A stretch of DNA of 64,000 nucleotides from Meconema thalassinum (Eukaryota > Arthropoda > Insecta > Orthoptera > Tettigoniidae), in the NCBI GenBank assembly GCA_946902985.2, contig OX336388.2, positions 1,701,187,978 to 1,701,251,977 of the forward strand, written 5' to 3'. Under the pieces are notes generated by a model, which saw only the letters and a program-made list of their open reading frames with translations, was not told where the DNA came from and did no database searches. The number at the start of each line of letters is the position of its first letter. The stretch's first letter is position 1. The translations under genes and the position numbers were made by a program. This document shows, in pieces, positions 52,743 through 63,668 of the stretch.

Positions 52743-53880
52743 CAGTGGTTTCCAACCTTTGTCAGCTGACGCTCCCCTTTTCAGATACGGGAGTTCATCT
52801 CGCCCCCTCCCCCTCCTTCCCTCCCCCTCCTCCTCCCCCTCCCCCCTCATCGCTTCTATAACCTCTTCGATTGACGCGGAGGATATAGACCTAACCTAAT
52901 AACACTACATAATAGAATAGGCCTATCTAATTATATACATACTAACTTCATTTTAACACAATGCAAAGAACACACTTTTACAACAAATCCTTAAATTAGT
53001 CAACAAATGTCAGTGAGAGGGTTGACACTGTTTTCTCTTGGTAAGATTCGGCATGTTCGGTTTGATATTTGACAGAGCACAGCGGAGGTCACTTTCCAAT
53101 GTCAAGCCGACAGCGCTGCTTTGTTTCTATGACACTCAGCGTTGAAAATCCTCACTCTCATAAATATGTCTTTGAAAATGGGACAATGACACGCAATGTA
53201 AATTTGGCTATTACAAGATACACTGCAAGACAGTTCTGATATTTTAGAATCATATTTTAGCTTTGATTTACACTTCTTGAAGCTGTGCTGGCAGTGCTTC
53301 AATGTCAATGACAAACGAATTTCTTGTTAACATCCAGGACCATTCTTCCGACGAGATATCAGGAAAGTAGAAGTTGAATTCTTGTGCCAGAGAATCCAAA
53401 TGTCACTGAATTTGCACCTAAGTTTATTACGATCACGTTCATTTTCCGGCAAAATTTCATTAAGGAGGTGAAAGGATGAGAAGTTGTTCAAATGAAGCCG
53501 GCGTTTCCATAACTGTATTTTTTATCAGGAATACATAATATTGGAGTTTTTGCCTTGGAGCTTTAAGTTCAAGCTGTTCAAAGCTTCAAAGAAATCACAA
53601 AGATATACCAACGAGACGATAAAATTGGCATGATTTTGCTCCTTACAACACAGCAAATTCCTCATTTCACCTCCAACCTCGCGGCTCCACAGATCTTTGT
53701 GCTGACAGTTGGCAATTACCAGTGCTTTTGAACGATTGACTTGGTGCTACAATCACTTGGAAAGATTCGAAAAATGTTTATTTTACAAAATTCTAATATT
53801 CTAGTTTAAAAAATAATAATTCGGAAATCACTTCACGCCCCCCTTGATAAAGCCCCACGCCCCCACGTTGGGAACCCCTG
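52743..53880 (-). mobile_element. hAT-like DNA transposon relic
   Basis: The left end CAGTGGTTTCCAACC and the inverted right end GTTGGGAACCCCTG are the hAT terminal style. The 8-bp target duplication CTCTAGAA/CTCTATAA (one mismatch) lies at 52735-52742 and 53881-53888. A C/T-rich tract (52798-52850) is next to the left end. At 1.14 kb it is an internally shortened copy. Confidence 0.85.
53020..53790 (-). pseudogene. hAT transposase C-terminal half, decayed
   Basis: Across several frames the minus strand gives NCQHKDLWSREVGGEMRNLL, IVSLVYLCDFFEALNSLNLK and a NSFVIDIEALPAQLQE segment. The last was matched from memory to the C-terminal half of ZBED/SCAND3-like hAT transposases. Stops and frameshifts are frequent; the N-terminal BED finger and the RNase-H-like core start are absent. 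Confidence 0.7.
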
Positions 53881-53888
53881 CTCTATAA

Positions 53889-54130
53889 TGATTCTGGACT
53901 CCTGGAGATAAATATTTATTTATAGAGATGAAAGATGTTTCTTGAAAAATAATATGATGGTCATTCTGTACGGCATGTTCTGCTACAGCAGACTTCTCTG
54001 ACTGCCAAAGACATGTGTGCCCTCTGTTCCTTTCCAAGTGTTGTGATTCTCTTACATATCTGGCCAACATAATGAAACATGGAATCCTATATATTCCAGC
54101 ACAGTTAAGACCAACTGGATCTTTCATCGA
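53889..54130 (-). pseudogene. Penelope-like GIY-YIG endonuclease fragment
   Basis: The minus strand encodes DPVGLNCAGIYRIPC, a YVRESQHLERNRGH segment and EKSAVAEHAVQNDHHIIF. This order (G-I/V-Y-RIPC, then EH..., then KSAVAEH...H.I.F) is the C-terminal GIY-YIG nuclease of Penelope-like retroelements. The second YIG box appears degraded (ARYVRESQ). The frame is truncated at 53889 by the hAT element. It nicks DNA for target-primed reverse transcription in intact elements. Confidence 0.75.
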
Positions 54131-54152
54131 TCGCAAATAATAATAATAATAA
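54131..54152. repeat. (AAT)n microsatellite
   Basis: About seven AAT units at the junction between the Penelope fragment and LINE fragment 1. Confidence 0.9.
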
Positions 54153-54600
54153 TAATCCTCCGGAAAATCATGGGCCCAATCCAGACGGAAACAGGATGGA
54201 AACTTCGGAGCAACGCCGAATTCTACCAGAACGTAGAAAAACTATCTGCGACCATGAGGAAACGGAGGCTAATATTTCTTGGACACATGTACAGATTGGA
54301 CAAATCCAGATTAACCAAGCAGTTGTTTGACTACTTCTGGAACAACAACAAAAAACTACATCATGGGTTAAAGAAACTCGGAAAGACCTTGAAAGATCTA
54401 ACATCCAGGAGGCCCAAATGTTGGAAAGGGATACGTTTCGAAACACGATACACAATTTGGAAGGGTGTAATGACGAGCGACGAGCTACAAAGACCGGAAG
54501 AGCTTGGACGGCCGAACAACGGCAGCAGCACAGCGATCGCATGAAGGAGTACTGGTGGCAGAGGAAATTACAACTAAAACAGTGAAATTGTAGCGTGATC
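54153..54600 (+). pseudogene. LINE reverse-transcriptase C-terminal fragment 1
   Basis: The open frame begins right after an (AAT)n tract. KIMGPIQTETGWKLRSNAE, LSATMRKRRLIFLGHMYRL and a KKLHHGLKKLGKTLKDL segment are the C-terminal region of non-LTR retrotransposon ORF2 proteins (IRKRRLxFLGHL type). A frame change follows at about 54410, after which MLERDTF and DRMKEYWWQRK appear. It is 5'-truncated and lacks the catalytic palm. Confidence 0.8.
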
Positions 54601-54626
54601 CTAAGTGGTCAATTCGCAAGTTAAAA

Positions 54627-54656
54627 AAATAAATAATAATAATATTAATAATAATA
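54627..54656. repeat. (AAT)n microsatellite, imperfect
   Basis: AATAATAATAATATTAATAATAATAA-type tract between the two LINE fragments. Confidence 0.85.
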
Positions 54657-55510
54657 ATTTCTCTAATTCTCTTGACACGGCCACACAACAAATCAATCAA
54701 TTACAGGTGCAAGCAGCAAAAGCAGGTCTTCAGATTTCGTTTGAGAAAACGCAGTTTATAACGAACATCAACTCAGAACCCAGAGAACGTATGGTGAATG
54801 GAGGACAAATAACACAGGTAGAGAAATTCAAATACCTGGGTGAATGGATTGAGCCCAACATTCGTGAAAAGGAAACTTTCGTGTCACGGATTAACAAAAT
54901 GGAAATGGCTTACCATTTAACCAAAGACATTTACAAAACACGATCAATGTCCTTCAAGGCCAAACTGAGGCACTACGTTACCGTTATTCGCCCGAAGGCG
55001 TTATATGCATCAGAATGCCTGGCGATGAATAAGAAAGGCTTGGCAGAACAACTCGAAGCCAAAGAGAGGAAGATTCTGAGAAAGATCTTAGGCCCGGTCA
55101 AGGAACGAGGACAGTATAGAAGACGACACAAAGATGAACTTTATCCACATGTGGAGAAAATAACGGACACCATTCGCAAAAGAAGACTCTCCTTTTATGG
55201 CCATTTAACACGAATGAACTCTGGAAGATTGTCCAATCGAATCTGTGCCTACTTTGTGGGAAAGAAAACCAAAGGGATCTGGTTTACAGAGGTGGAAAAA
55301 GACCTACAAGAACTGGGGATATCGTTGAGGACATCTTGGAACGTGACACTTTGAAGAAGAAACTTGGGGAAATACAGGGGTTTCAGCCAAAACCTATTTT
55401 GAAAACCGGCAAGAAATGGACCGAAGAACGAAATGAAGCTCACCGAAGAAGAATGCGTGAATACTGGGCCAATGTGAAAGAACGAGGGAAAAGGCAGTTG
55501 AAAAAAAAGG
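54657..55510 (+). pseudogene. LINE reverse-transcriptase C-terminal fragment 2
   Basis: About 240 residues open from the microsatellite to 55354: LQISFEKTQFITNINSE, VEKFKYLGEWI, YVTVIRPKALYASECLAM, LEAKERKILRKILGP, IRKRRLSFYGHLTRM. A frameshift near 55330 moves the end into another frame (ERDTLKKKLGEI..., RRRMREYWANVKERGK). This is the thumb and C-terminal part of a non-LTR ORF2, related to but distinct from fragment 1. The YADD catalytic box lies upstream of the truncation and is missing. Confidence 0.87.
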
Positions 55511-55698
55511 AAGGAAGCTTGTAGTTTAACGTGACCGTTAATCTCGCGATCATAAGCCACGGGACCTCCGTTTTACGTGGAATCCGAACCACAGGACATG
55601 GCATTTCACATCGAAAATCTCACATGCATTGACCGGGAATCGAACCCGGTCCGCCTTGGTGAGAGGCATACAGCTTGACCGCTGCGCCACCACGCCCC
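55511..55698 (-). mobile_element. SINE G, full, in the LINE 3' end
   Basis: Minus strand: head AGGGGCGTGGTGGCGCAGCG, B box CGGGTTCGATTCCCGG, body GGTTCGGATTCCACGTAAAA, and tail GTCACGTTAAACTACAAGCT. AAAGGCAGTTGAA on each side (about 55491 and 55699) is the target duplication. Confidence 0.9.
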
Positions 55699-55753
55699 TA
55701 AAGGCAGTTGAAATAACGTGGTCCATAGAAGACCGAAACGATTATAAAATATT

Positions 55754-55758
<5 letters not shown>

Positions 55759-55804
<46 letters not shown>
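55759..55804. repeat. (AAT)n microsatellite
   Basis: About 15 AAT units. Confidence 0.95.
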
Positions 55805-56524
55805 TCATTGCTATAAATAGCTGAGTACTTTCCTCTTTCTTGAAAATATAGTTCAACACGTTTACATTTATTTGCGAACACCTTTACCAATGTTTCACGT
55901 GAAATCGAATGCACATACAATTCCTAATTAAATCGCGATGTAGACACCTCGAAGCGGGAAATCGTAAACTAAATTGCCGCCTCACATGTTCTGTAAGTTT
56001 CCACCAGCACGGAAAACCTCTTCCACCAAAAGCAAACGCTCTTCAGTAGTCATCATTCCCACTAGACTCAGCTAAGAACTTGACAAGAACATAACATACA
56101 GCATCGACACTGACATGCACAGGCACTCCTGTCGGCAATAATGAACCGGGATTCCCCACCTTTTCACTCCAGTTGAAGGTCAAGACGGAAAAATCGCTGC
56201 GGTGAGACTGCGTATACAGCGACATAAATATTGCCAACATAACACGTTCCGCAAGGCGAGACCCGCGTAGCTCGCCACTGTGGAGAGAATTTGCGGACAC
56301 ACTGTATTACCCTTAACTATTACTTAGAATTAAAGTCAAACTTGTTATTTTCGTTAAAACCATTTTGCTCGCAATTATTTTAATAGTAGCGGACCCGTGC
56401 GAGAAATCTCACATGTTTATAAGTCATACTTTCCCCAATAGGTTTATAATGAGTGACTTAAGGAGAAAGGTTGTTACGTTTTTATTTCAACAAAACGATT
56501 ATAGAACACTATTTACATTTCAGT
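55805..56524. other. No gene recognised
   Basis: AT-rich sequence. Short open frames show no domain. Confidence 0.4.
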
Positions 56525-58370
56525 TAGAATTCCAAGCTCTACGTTCTCTAACTTAGGAAGGCAATCACTGAAAATTGGATCATCATAACACTCACCAGTT
56601 ATTCGATATTTATGAAAGCATCGTGGTCAAGATTTCCTGCTTTATCTTGTTGGCTGAGGAGTCTCTTTCTCCCTTATCAGGACAGCCCTCGTTGGAAAAC
56701 TTCTTCACGCCCCGCTTACAGTGGGACTCCCTTGTTCCTAAGTGCAACGATCAGCGTTAAACGCCTTCACACACTGCCTGCAGGGCAGCTTTCCCGTTCC
56801 TGTGTGAGGCACTCAGCGCTAAACTCCTATGCACGTTAACTACAGGGGTGCTTTCGCTTTCTTGAGTGGAGCGTCAGCATGAGAGCGTGCTGTGACTGGT
56901 ATCTTTCTGTGAGCATTGTATACTGCTTCCTTGATCTGATTTTCCATGTTTTCCTTAAGTCGGGTTTTGATGTATTGTGTTAGGTCCTCGACCTTTTTGG
57001 CAAGGGTGGCTATTACCACCCTACAGGATTTATTCATGTCCAGTGCCTCAGATTTACATATTTCACACAGCCATATCAGTTTCCTGTTCTTTCTTTCAAG
57101 GTCTTTGACTCCCTGACCAATGAGGCCAGTACAGATCTCGTGGGTCTTTTCTCTGCACCTATCGCATTCGATTGTGCTGCCCTCATTAGTGCATTGCCTC
57201 TGACATATCGGGCAGAATTCATTTTTGTTGCCTCTTTCTCCCTTATCAGGACAGCCCTCGTTGTAAAACTTCTTCACGCCCCGCTTACAGTGAGGCTTCC
57301 TTGTTCCTAAGTCCAACGATAAGCGTGGCTGGTTTCTTTCTTTGATATTTATGAAATTAGAATGCAATTCGTCACTGTTAATGCCATTTGTGTGCTGAGT
57401 CCATTGATTGACAGTTTAGCCGTAACACTCTCCGGTTATTCGATACATTAACTTTCAGTCAGAATTCCAAGTAGTACGTTCCCTAACGTAAGAAGGCAAT
57501 CACTGAAAATTGGATCATCATAACACCGGTTATTCGATATTTATGAAGTTATACGATTTGAGTACCCAATCCTTTGATTAACTAATTCTGAAAACCATGG
57601 GAAATGATAGAAGATAGAAGAGAAACCTGTAAAAGAATTAATGTTTAATAGTTCTAAGGTTTTAGACGCCGTAACACTCGCCGGTTTTATGATTTAGAGT
57701 ACGGCCTACTCAATCCATTGATTTACTGTTTCAGAAATCCATGCGAAATGATAGAAGAAAAACTGTAAGGGAATTAACGTTCAATAGCACACTTCTTATA
57801 AAAATGATAGGCCTATGTATGAAATTAGAATGCAATTCGTCACTGCTAATTTATGAGGCCTATATGATGATGATGATAGTTTTAAGGTTTTAGACGACAA
57901 CTCATATTTTAGCATGATACAGCAACAGTATTTGCAAAAAGCACACTTCTTACAAAAATCTATATTAATGGAATTAGAATGCAGAAGAAAAACCTGTGCC
58001 CAATCCATTGATTTACTGATTCTGAAAACCACATAGCAAAAAGCACAATTCTTACAAAAAGTTATATTTATGAAATTAGAATGCAAATCGTCACTGCTAA
58101 TTTATGAAATTATTCGATTTGAGTACCCATTCCTTTGATTTACTTTTCCTGAAATCCATACAAAATGATAAAGGAAAGACCACAGAATGTTAAAATGACA
58201 TGAAACAGGCGTCACATCGGCCAAAATGTAAAGTGGACACCAATTATGGAGCGTATCTTCCTGCAGCAACAGTAACTGCAAATCGCACACTTCGTACCGT
58301 TTTTTAAAGTCATTTTTTTTAAAGAAATTATAGATATTTATGAAATTAGAGTGCAATGCGTCACTGGTAA
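56525..58370. repeat. Complex satellite-like array with recurring modules
   Basis: A module CTGAAAATTGGATCATCATA...TTCGATATTTATGAA occurs at about 56567-56612 and 57502-57545. TGAAATTAGAATGCAATTCG then TCACTG occurs near 57350, 57820, 58070 and 58335. CAATCCATTGATTTACTG-like phrases recur near 57400, 57710, 58000 and 58125. A 93-bp stretch at 56662-56755 (TTATCAGGACAGCCCTCGTT...) is repeated at 57245-57330, inside the PHD ORF. Units are scrambled rather than simply periodic. Confidence 0.75.
56840..57364 (-). CDS. PHD-finger protein, probably a transposon ORF
   Basis: About 170 codons without a convincing ATG (the open frame starts at a TTG in satellite sequence). A C4HC3 pattern is clear: CPICQRQC, IECDRCREKTHEICTG and WLCEICKSE, i.e. 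a PHD-type zinc finger. It is followed by a helical region (VEDLTQYIKTRLKENMENQI). Such PHD fingers occur in ORF1 proteins of several LINE groups and in some DNA transposons. The PHD is unaccompanied by any other recognisable domain here. Part of the upstream coding sequence is duplicated at 56662-56755. Host origin is unlikely because the flanks are satellite modules. Confidence 0.6.
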   Translation of the reverse strand, partial: HSNFINIKERNQPRLSLDLGTRKPHCKRGVKKFYNEGCPDKGERGNKNEFCPICQRQCTNEGSTIECDRCREKTHEICTGLIGQGVKDLERKNRKLIWLCEICKSEALDMNKSCRVVIATLAKKVEDLTQYIKTRLKENMENQIKEAVYNAHRKIPVTARSHADAPLKKAKAPL

Positions 58371-59754
58371 TGTATATTCTCTTACATTTGAATGCTCATT
58401 TTTTACGATCGATCGCTAGTGAGCGCCGCAGGAGGGATGCATACTACTGAAATAATAAATATGATGATGATGATTATCATTTTTGAACGCTGAGGAAGAC
58501 CAAAAGACACCACACCTCACTAGGGCACAAATGCAAACTGTCTTGAGCAATCGTTCTTGGCTTGATAGAAACCAGTCAACCACCAAACCACATCCCTCGT
58601 AAAACGAAAGTAACAACGACTGAATGCTTGTTGCTAGCAAAACAAAATACCGCCACTCAGTTTATACAGGTGAGTCAGTAAGAACGCCTGTCGCAATTAT
58701 TTCTGGAACTGTGGAAGATATGTTATTTCATTCTTATGAATGACTATTCCACTTAGACGTCATTCATTCAATTTGGACCAATAACATGTAAGAATTTGAT
58801 TAAAATCAGCCAATCATAGCGCAAATTCGATAACAGACCACCATGCCGTTATCACTGAGCTCTTATTACAACTTCCTTTTCGCTGTTCATGAAAGAACTC
58901 TGAAAATAATTCGTGGTTTTATCAGTGTTTACGCTCCATTTTATTGATTTATTTATAAGATTATCGTGGCAATCCATAATGTCGATGTTCTGCCCCTTAT
59001 AATCACAACCACCACCACCACGCAATGGACGTCCCCGTAGTCTGAGGTAGCCATGGGGTGTGCACAAAATAAACGCATGGTGGTTTCACTTTTTTCTTTG
59101 CAAGGATCGGAAATGTCACCTCCTATATATTTCTAGATATGGTTCATTAATTTAATGGTGTCCGGCGAATACAACAGAAAGTATCACACTGTGACCCCAA
59201 CTAACCAAATTAAAGAGTGAATGAAAATCGATCATAAGTCCAAATTCAGACATAGTGTGTCTAAAAATGTGTTGCTTGTAAGACTGGAGAATAATACATC
59301 CAGATCCGAATAAGATGCCGGCACATGCACTAAATAACCCCCTGCAAGTGGACCCTCCGTTTTAAGTTAACTTGAGATCTGCAAGTCCCAATCGTTGAGT
59401 GTTCATCTCTGCCAACTCGAGTATTCATCGTGGCCAGAGGTATTTATTTTTGAGTACAAGTAACTTGCAATCGATACGTTGATAAACTTCAGTACGAGGG
59501 CTCAAAATCTTGTTCTAAATGGATTGGGTTTCAGGTAATAAACTACACTCAGTCGTTACTTGAAGTGAAACAATATTAGTCTTGATACGAGGTTACCGTC
59601 AATAAAATCAATTTCGCTCTATCGATTAAGCAAGGGAACCTTTAAACAGGTTTTCGTAATTCATAGCGAACAGAAAGACAATTTGCTATTATTGGTAAAC
59701 AGAAAGATATATTGTTTATATTGGTAAACAGAAAGAGAAGGCAAAGGGAAGGAA
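58371..59754. other. No gene recognised
   Basis: AT-rich sequence with no clear repeat in the window. A (ACC)n stretch lies near 59008 and a small TGGTAAACAGAAAGA duplication near 59692/59725. Confidence 0.4.
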
Positions 59755-59937
59755 GCTTGTAGTTTAACATGACAGTTAATCTCGCGATCATGAGCCACGG
59801 GACTTCCTTTTTACCTGGAATCCGAACCACAGGACATGGCATTTCACTTCGAAAATCTCACATGCATTGACAGGGTATCGAACCCGGTCCGCCTTAGTGA
59901 GAGGAAACCATCTTGACCGCTGCTCCACCACGCCCCC
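59755..59937 (-). mobile_element. SINE G copy
   Basis: Minus strand: GGGGCGTGGTGGAGCAGCGG, B box CGGGTTCGATACCCTG, tail CATGTTAAACTACAAGCTTC. TAAACAGAAA lies on each side (about 59727 and 59938) as a target duplication. Confidence 0.88.
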
Positions 59938-60832
59938 TAAACAGAAATATATATTATATTGTTTATATTGGCAAACAGAAATATATTTTTCATTTAAAAG
60001 AAGCCTTGAAAGATGCAGCAGTAAAGAGCCTGTATTCGGGTTGGTTCTATCAAGGATTGGTTTGCGAGAAAGTGCTTTTTTTGTTAGCTACATTTAATGC
60101 TGAAGTAACCTTGTAGCCTTGCATACTTCCAAAATATTACAAGTATCCCTTAAATCTCGTAAGTCTAGTTTTATACATACAAAGGAATACTCACATACTA
60201 AACATCAGTTAACTGTACGTAGGCCTAGCTGCTAAGGATTAATATGAAATAAATATAAATTTTCTTCCTAAACTTAAGCTATTGTGGTCAATGATTTCTT
60301 ACTCTAGTTAGAGGAACTGTGCTGTTTAATGCTGAGTGTCAGCATCTGTCCTTTTCCGTTTGTTTGGAGTTGTATCTATGTACATTCCTGGGTCAATCCC
60401 GCGGTAACAAGCCAATGCGGGATGGTCAGAGTGGTATCCACTTGACGAGCCCGTATTGTGTCAGTAGAGAGCAGGGCTAGTCTAGTATCATAGCTATGAC
60501 CCCGTGGTTAACGGAAGATACATAGATTCATTTGCAATTGGGAAAGGTTGCAGTCCTCTCTTACCTGTATCCCCAGGCATACCATCAAATTCTCAAATGT
60601 ATTATTAATTGGCATTTCAGCGCGTCGTTACCCGGGTTAGGACTCTGAATAACAATGTTTTGAATAAACAGTAAACAATAAACGATACTCCGCTGGGGGC
60701 ATATTCTTAAACCCATCCATCGATCGCTCAATTAATGTCGAGGGAACCGCTACATTTTCCACCACGCTCCGACACTCAGAATATAGGTACTCTGAAACCT
60801 GATATCGTGATTATATCTCATATTTCCCTGTA
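59938..60832. other. No gene recognised
   Basis: AT-rich sequence. Short open frames only, none recognised. Confidence 0.4.
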
Positions 60833-61190
60833 AGACCACCTCGTGGTGTAGCGGCTAGTGTTCTTGGCTGTCGCCCCGGAGGTCCAGATTCGATTCCCAG
60901 CTCTGCCAACGAGTTACACTCACCTCGTGAGGTAAAATTGAGACGAGTAGGGTTCATTCTCACTCAGCCATCCTGGAAGTAGTTTTCCGCACTTCTACTC
61001 CAGGCAACTGCTAGAATTGTACCTAACTTAAGGCCACGGCCGCCTCCTTCACAAACCTATCCCCAATTTTCAAATACACACATTATTACAGCCATCACAA
61101 TAACACAGGATATCACACAAATTTCACACATATCCACACTAGGCTATATGACTACGATGTCGCAGCCCGGAAAATAAGCAACAATAACAA
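60833..61190 (+). mobile_element. SINE A copy
   Basis: Head GACCACCTCGTGGTGTAGCG, B box CCAGATTCGATTCCCAG, central block CCAGGCAACTGCTAGAATTG, long CACACA-rich tail. Part of the body between B box and CTCACCTCGTGAGG is deleted. Confidence 0.85.
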
Positions 61191-61462
61191 ATTCTATGTC
61201 AGAGAGTTTGTCTTATACGTTTAAACATGAAATAAAAGCTGTATTTTTTAAGTTACCACGAAGATGATACAAATTTAAAAAAATTGAACAGGTAAATGAT
61301 TTGTGATGAAACAGATATGAACTCTTCTCTTCCACAGACAAGAACGAAAATTAAAAACATATGTTTCCACGTAAAACGTGCGGGTATGTTTGAAACGACG
61401 TATCATTCATTCATGTATTCATTTTTATACTGATTGCCAAGGCTGGGGGGGGGGGGGGGAGG

Positions 61463-61815
61463 GCGCATTGCAACATTGTGGTCATGTAGCCCCGTGTATT
61501 TGGATGTGTGTAGATTTTGTCTGATAACGTGTGCTACTGTGATGACTGGACTAGTGTGTGTATTTTTTAATTGAGGAAGGATTTTGGTAGGAAGGAACCG
61601 AGGCCTTAAGTAAGATATCATCCCGGCATTTGCCTAGAGGAGAAGTGGATAACTACGGAACACCACTTCCTGAATGGCTGAGGTAAGAATCGAACCCACC
61701 TCCTGTCAGTTTTGCCACACGTGGATGAGAGTACATTTCTTGGCAGAGCCGGGAATAAAACCCGGGCCTTCGTGGTGACAACCAAGAATGCTAGCCACTA
61801 CGCAACGAGACGGAC
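61463..61815 (-). mobile_element. SINE A copy
   Basis: Reverse orientation. The head at the right edge reads CCGTCTCGTTGCGTAGTGGC on the minus strand. Body and central block (GGCAAATGCCGGGATGATA) follow, with the CAAATACACGGGGCTACATG tail at the left. A G14 run at 61446-61459 adjoins it. Confidence 0.85.
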
Positions 61816-62165
61816 TAAGGTACGCCTGACGCTGACATATTAAAAGCGAACTTACATAGGCTACATTAAATTAGTTGCCACACCCAGTTCTCTTGACGTG
61901 AAAGTGAGACTAATGAACACCTTGGGGTAGGATCGATTGTGAGAGCAACAGTCTTACGATAACTCACAAGAAATATGACAAACATGTTGTTACGTCTCCT
62001 TGGTGGCTTATGGAGACGCTCCGGGCAAACTAGCTGCAGCCGGTATTGAACAGAAAGGGAGCAAGAGTTCCCGATACATCATCAGTACAATGAAAGATAA
62101 CACTTTTACAGACACCACAAAATCCAGATTTTAGGTCATTTATAGCCAGCCATTAAGTTATTTAT
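61816..62165. other. No gene recognised
   Basis: AT-rich sequence. CTTGGTGGCTTATGGAGACG near 62010 is SINE-head-like but lacks a B box. Confidence 0.35.
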
Positions 62166-62455
62166 GCCGGCCCCGTGGTGTTGGGGTAGCACGCCTGCCT
62201 CTCACTGGAGGCCCCGGGTTCGATTTCCGGCTCCGTCAGGGATTTTAGAAACTGACATGAGGGCTGGAACGGGGTGCACTCAGCCTCGAGATGACAATTG
62301 AGTGACAGTGAGGCAGCGCCTTGGTCACGAAAACCAAGATGAACGGCCTAGGGGATCCGATGCGCTGACCACGCGTCACCCCAATATCTGCAGGCCAAAT
62401 GGCTGGGCAGCGGTCGCTTGGTAGGCCTAGGTCCTTCATGGGCTGTAGTGCCAGG

Positions 62456-62541
<86 letters not shown>
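62166..62541 (+). mobile_element. SINE B with long (TTA)n tail
   Basis: Same head and body as 37591-37902 up to GGGCTGTAGTGCCAGGTG. The tail is an uninterrupted (TTA)n of about 28 units (62457-62541). A(A/G)GTTATTTATG on both sides (about 62155 and 62542) is the target duplication, showing that the microsatellite is the SINE's own tail. Confidence 0.88.
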
Positions 62542-62676
62542 GGTTATTTATGATGTGTGTGTTGTTGTAAGGTCATCTGCCTCTGTTACTGTAGTGCGAT
62601 GTTTGACGTACTTGTGAACTTTCGATAGCATGACCACTATAGAAGTTGCACACGCTCGATGCAGAGTATATTTAAA

Positions 62677-63196
62677 CTAGCAACCCACCCCGGCTTCACC
62701 CGGTATCTTTAACGGTTTACCCAGCGTAAGCTTAAAAGGCGCACGGACGACAGGTCCCAGACGCAATTCAGAAAAGCCGAGGTGAACAGCGAAACTCGAA
62801 ACACATATACTCTTCTCTGAAGTCTTAACTCGACACGACTCGACAGTTTGATGCTGGCTGAAGCTGGGGTGATAGACTCGCTCTCTAGCTCGTTACTCGC
62901 TCCGAAGCTAGTGATTTAAATTTCCACAGAATGAAGATTGTTGGAAGAAATGAAAACGTAAAATCACTTATAGTGGCTGATGTATTAAAGATAGTGATAT
63001 GCTGTCGTGTAGAACTTTTCATGCTGAACAATGCTTACACTCATATAGATATTTTAAACGGTTTACCCAACGTAAGCTTTTCTACAAAATCTTTCCTCGA
63101 GAAATTCTTTACAGAATGGTGAAATCCATCCAGTAGTTCTCGAGGTTACCTGTTACATCAAAGAATCGGGTACTTTCTTTTATACTATGTAGAAAT
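62677..63196 (-). mobile_element. Helitron-like short element
   Basis: On the minus strand it ends ACCGGGTGAAGCCGGGGTGG then GTTGCTAG followed by T, a hairpin plus CTAG terminus. It begins near 63196 with TCTACATAGTATAAAAGAAA. The internal phrase CCTCGAGAACTACTGGATGG is typical of such repeats. A TTTAACGGTTTACCCA phrase occurs twice (62688 and 63054). No coding sequence. Confidence 0.55.
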
Positions 63197-63318
63197 GTCT
63201 TATTCTGTTTAATCGCAAAATGGTGAAGATTTTGAGTTAATCTACCAGACCTCTAGTTGAGTCTTTCATTCTAGAAAATGCATTATCCAGGTTTCAAGAA
63301 GTCTTTTGTGAAACATAC

Positions 63319-63667
63319 AACCACCTCGTTGCGCAGTGGCTAGTATTCTTGGCTGTTACCGCGGAGACCCGGGTTCGATTCCCGGCTCTGCCAAGAAATG
63401 TAATTCTGGTGTGAGGGATGGAACGGGGTACACTCAGCCTCGTGAAGCAAATCTGAGAAGAGGTGAGTTCGATTCCTAACTCAGCCAATCTGGAAGACGT
63501 TTACCGTGGGTTCCCACTTCTCCTCTAGGCAAATGCCTGGATGGTACCTAACTTAAGGCCATGGCTGCTTACTACCCAAATCCTACCTCTATTCTATTAC
63601 AAATACACACACTAGTACAGACATCATAGTAGCAAAGGTCATCAGACAAATTCCACACACACCCAAG
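63319..63667 (+). mobile_element. SINE A copy
   Basis: Head CCACCTCGTTGCGCAGTGGC, B box CCGGGTTCGATTCCCGG, body CACTCAGCCTCGTGAAGC, central block GGCAAATGCCTGGATGG, CACACACTAGTACAGACATC tail. Abuts SINE E at 63668. Confidence 0.88.
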
Positions 63668-63668
63668 T

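Noticed and set aside
54168..54542. 124-codon minus-strand ORF opposite LINE fragment 1
   Set aside because: The plus strand carries the recognisable reverse-transcriptase motifs.
23617..63400. Many sequences with A and B boxes that look like tRNA genes
   Set aside because: None folds into a clean tRNA with acceptor stem and terminator; all continue into SINE bodies and most have SINE relatives in the window.
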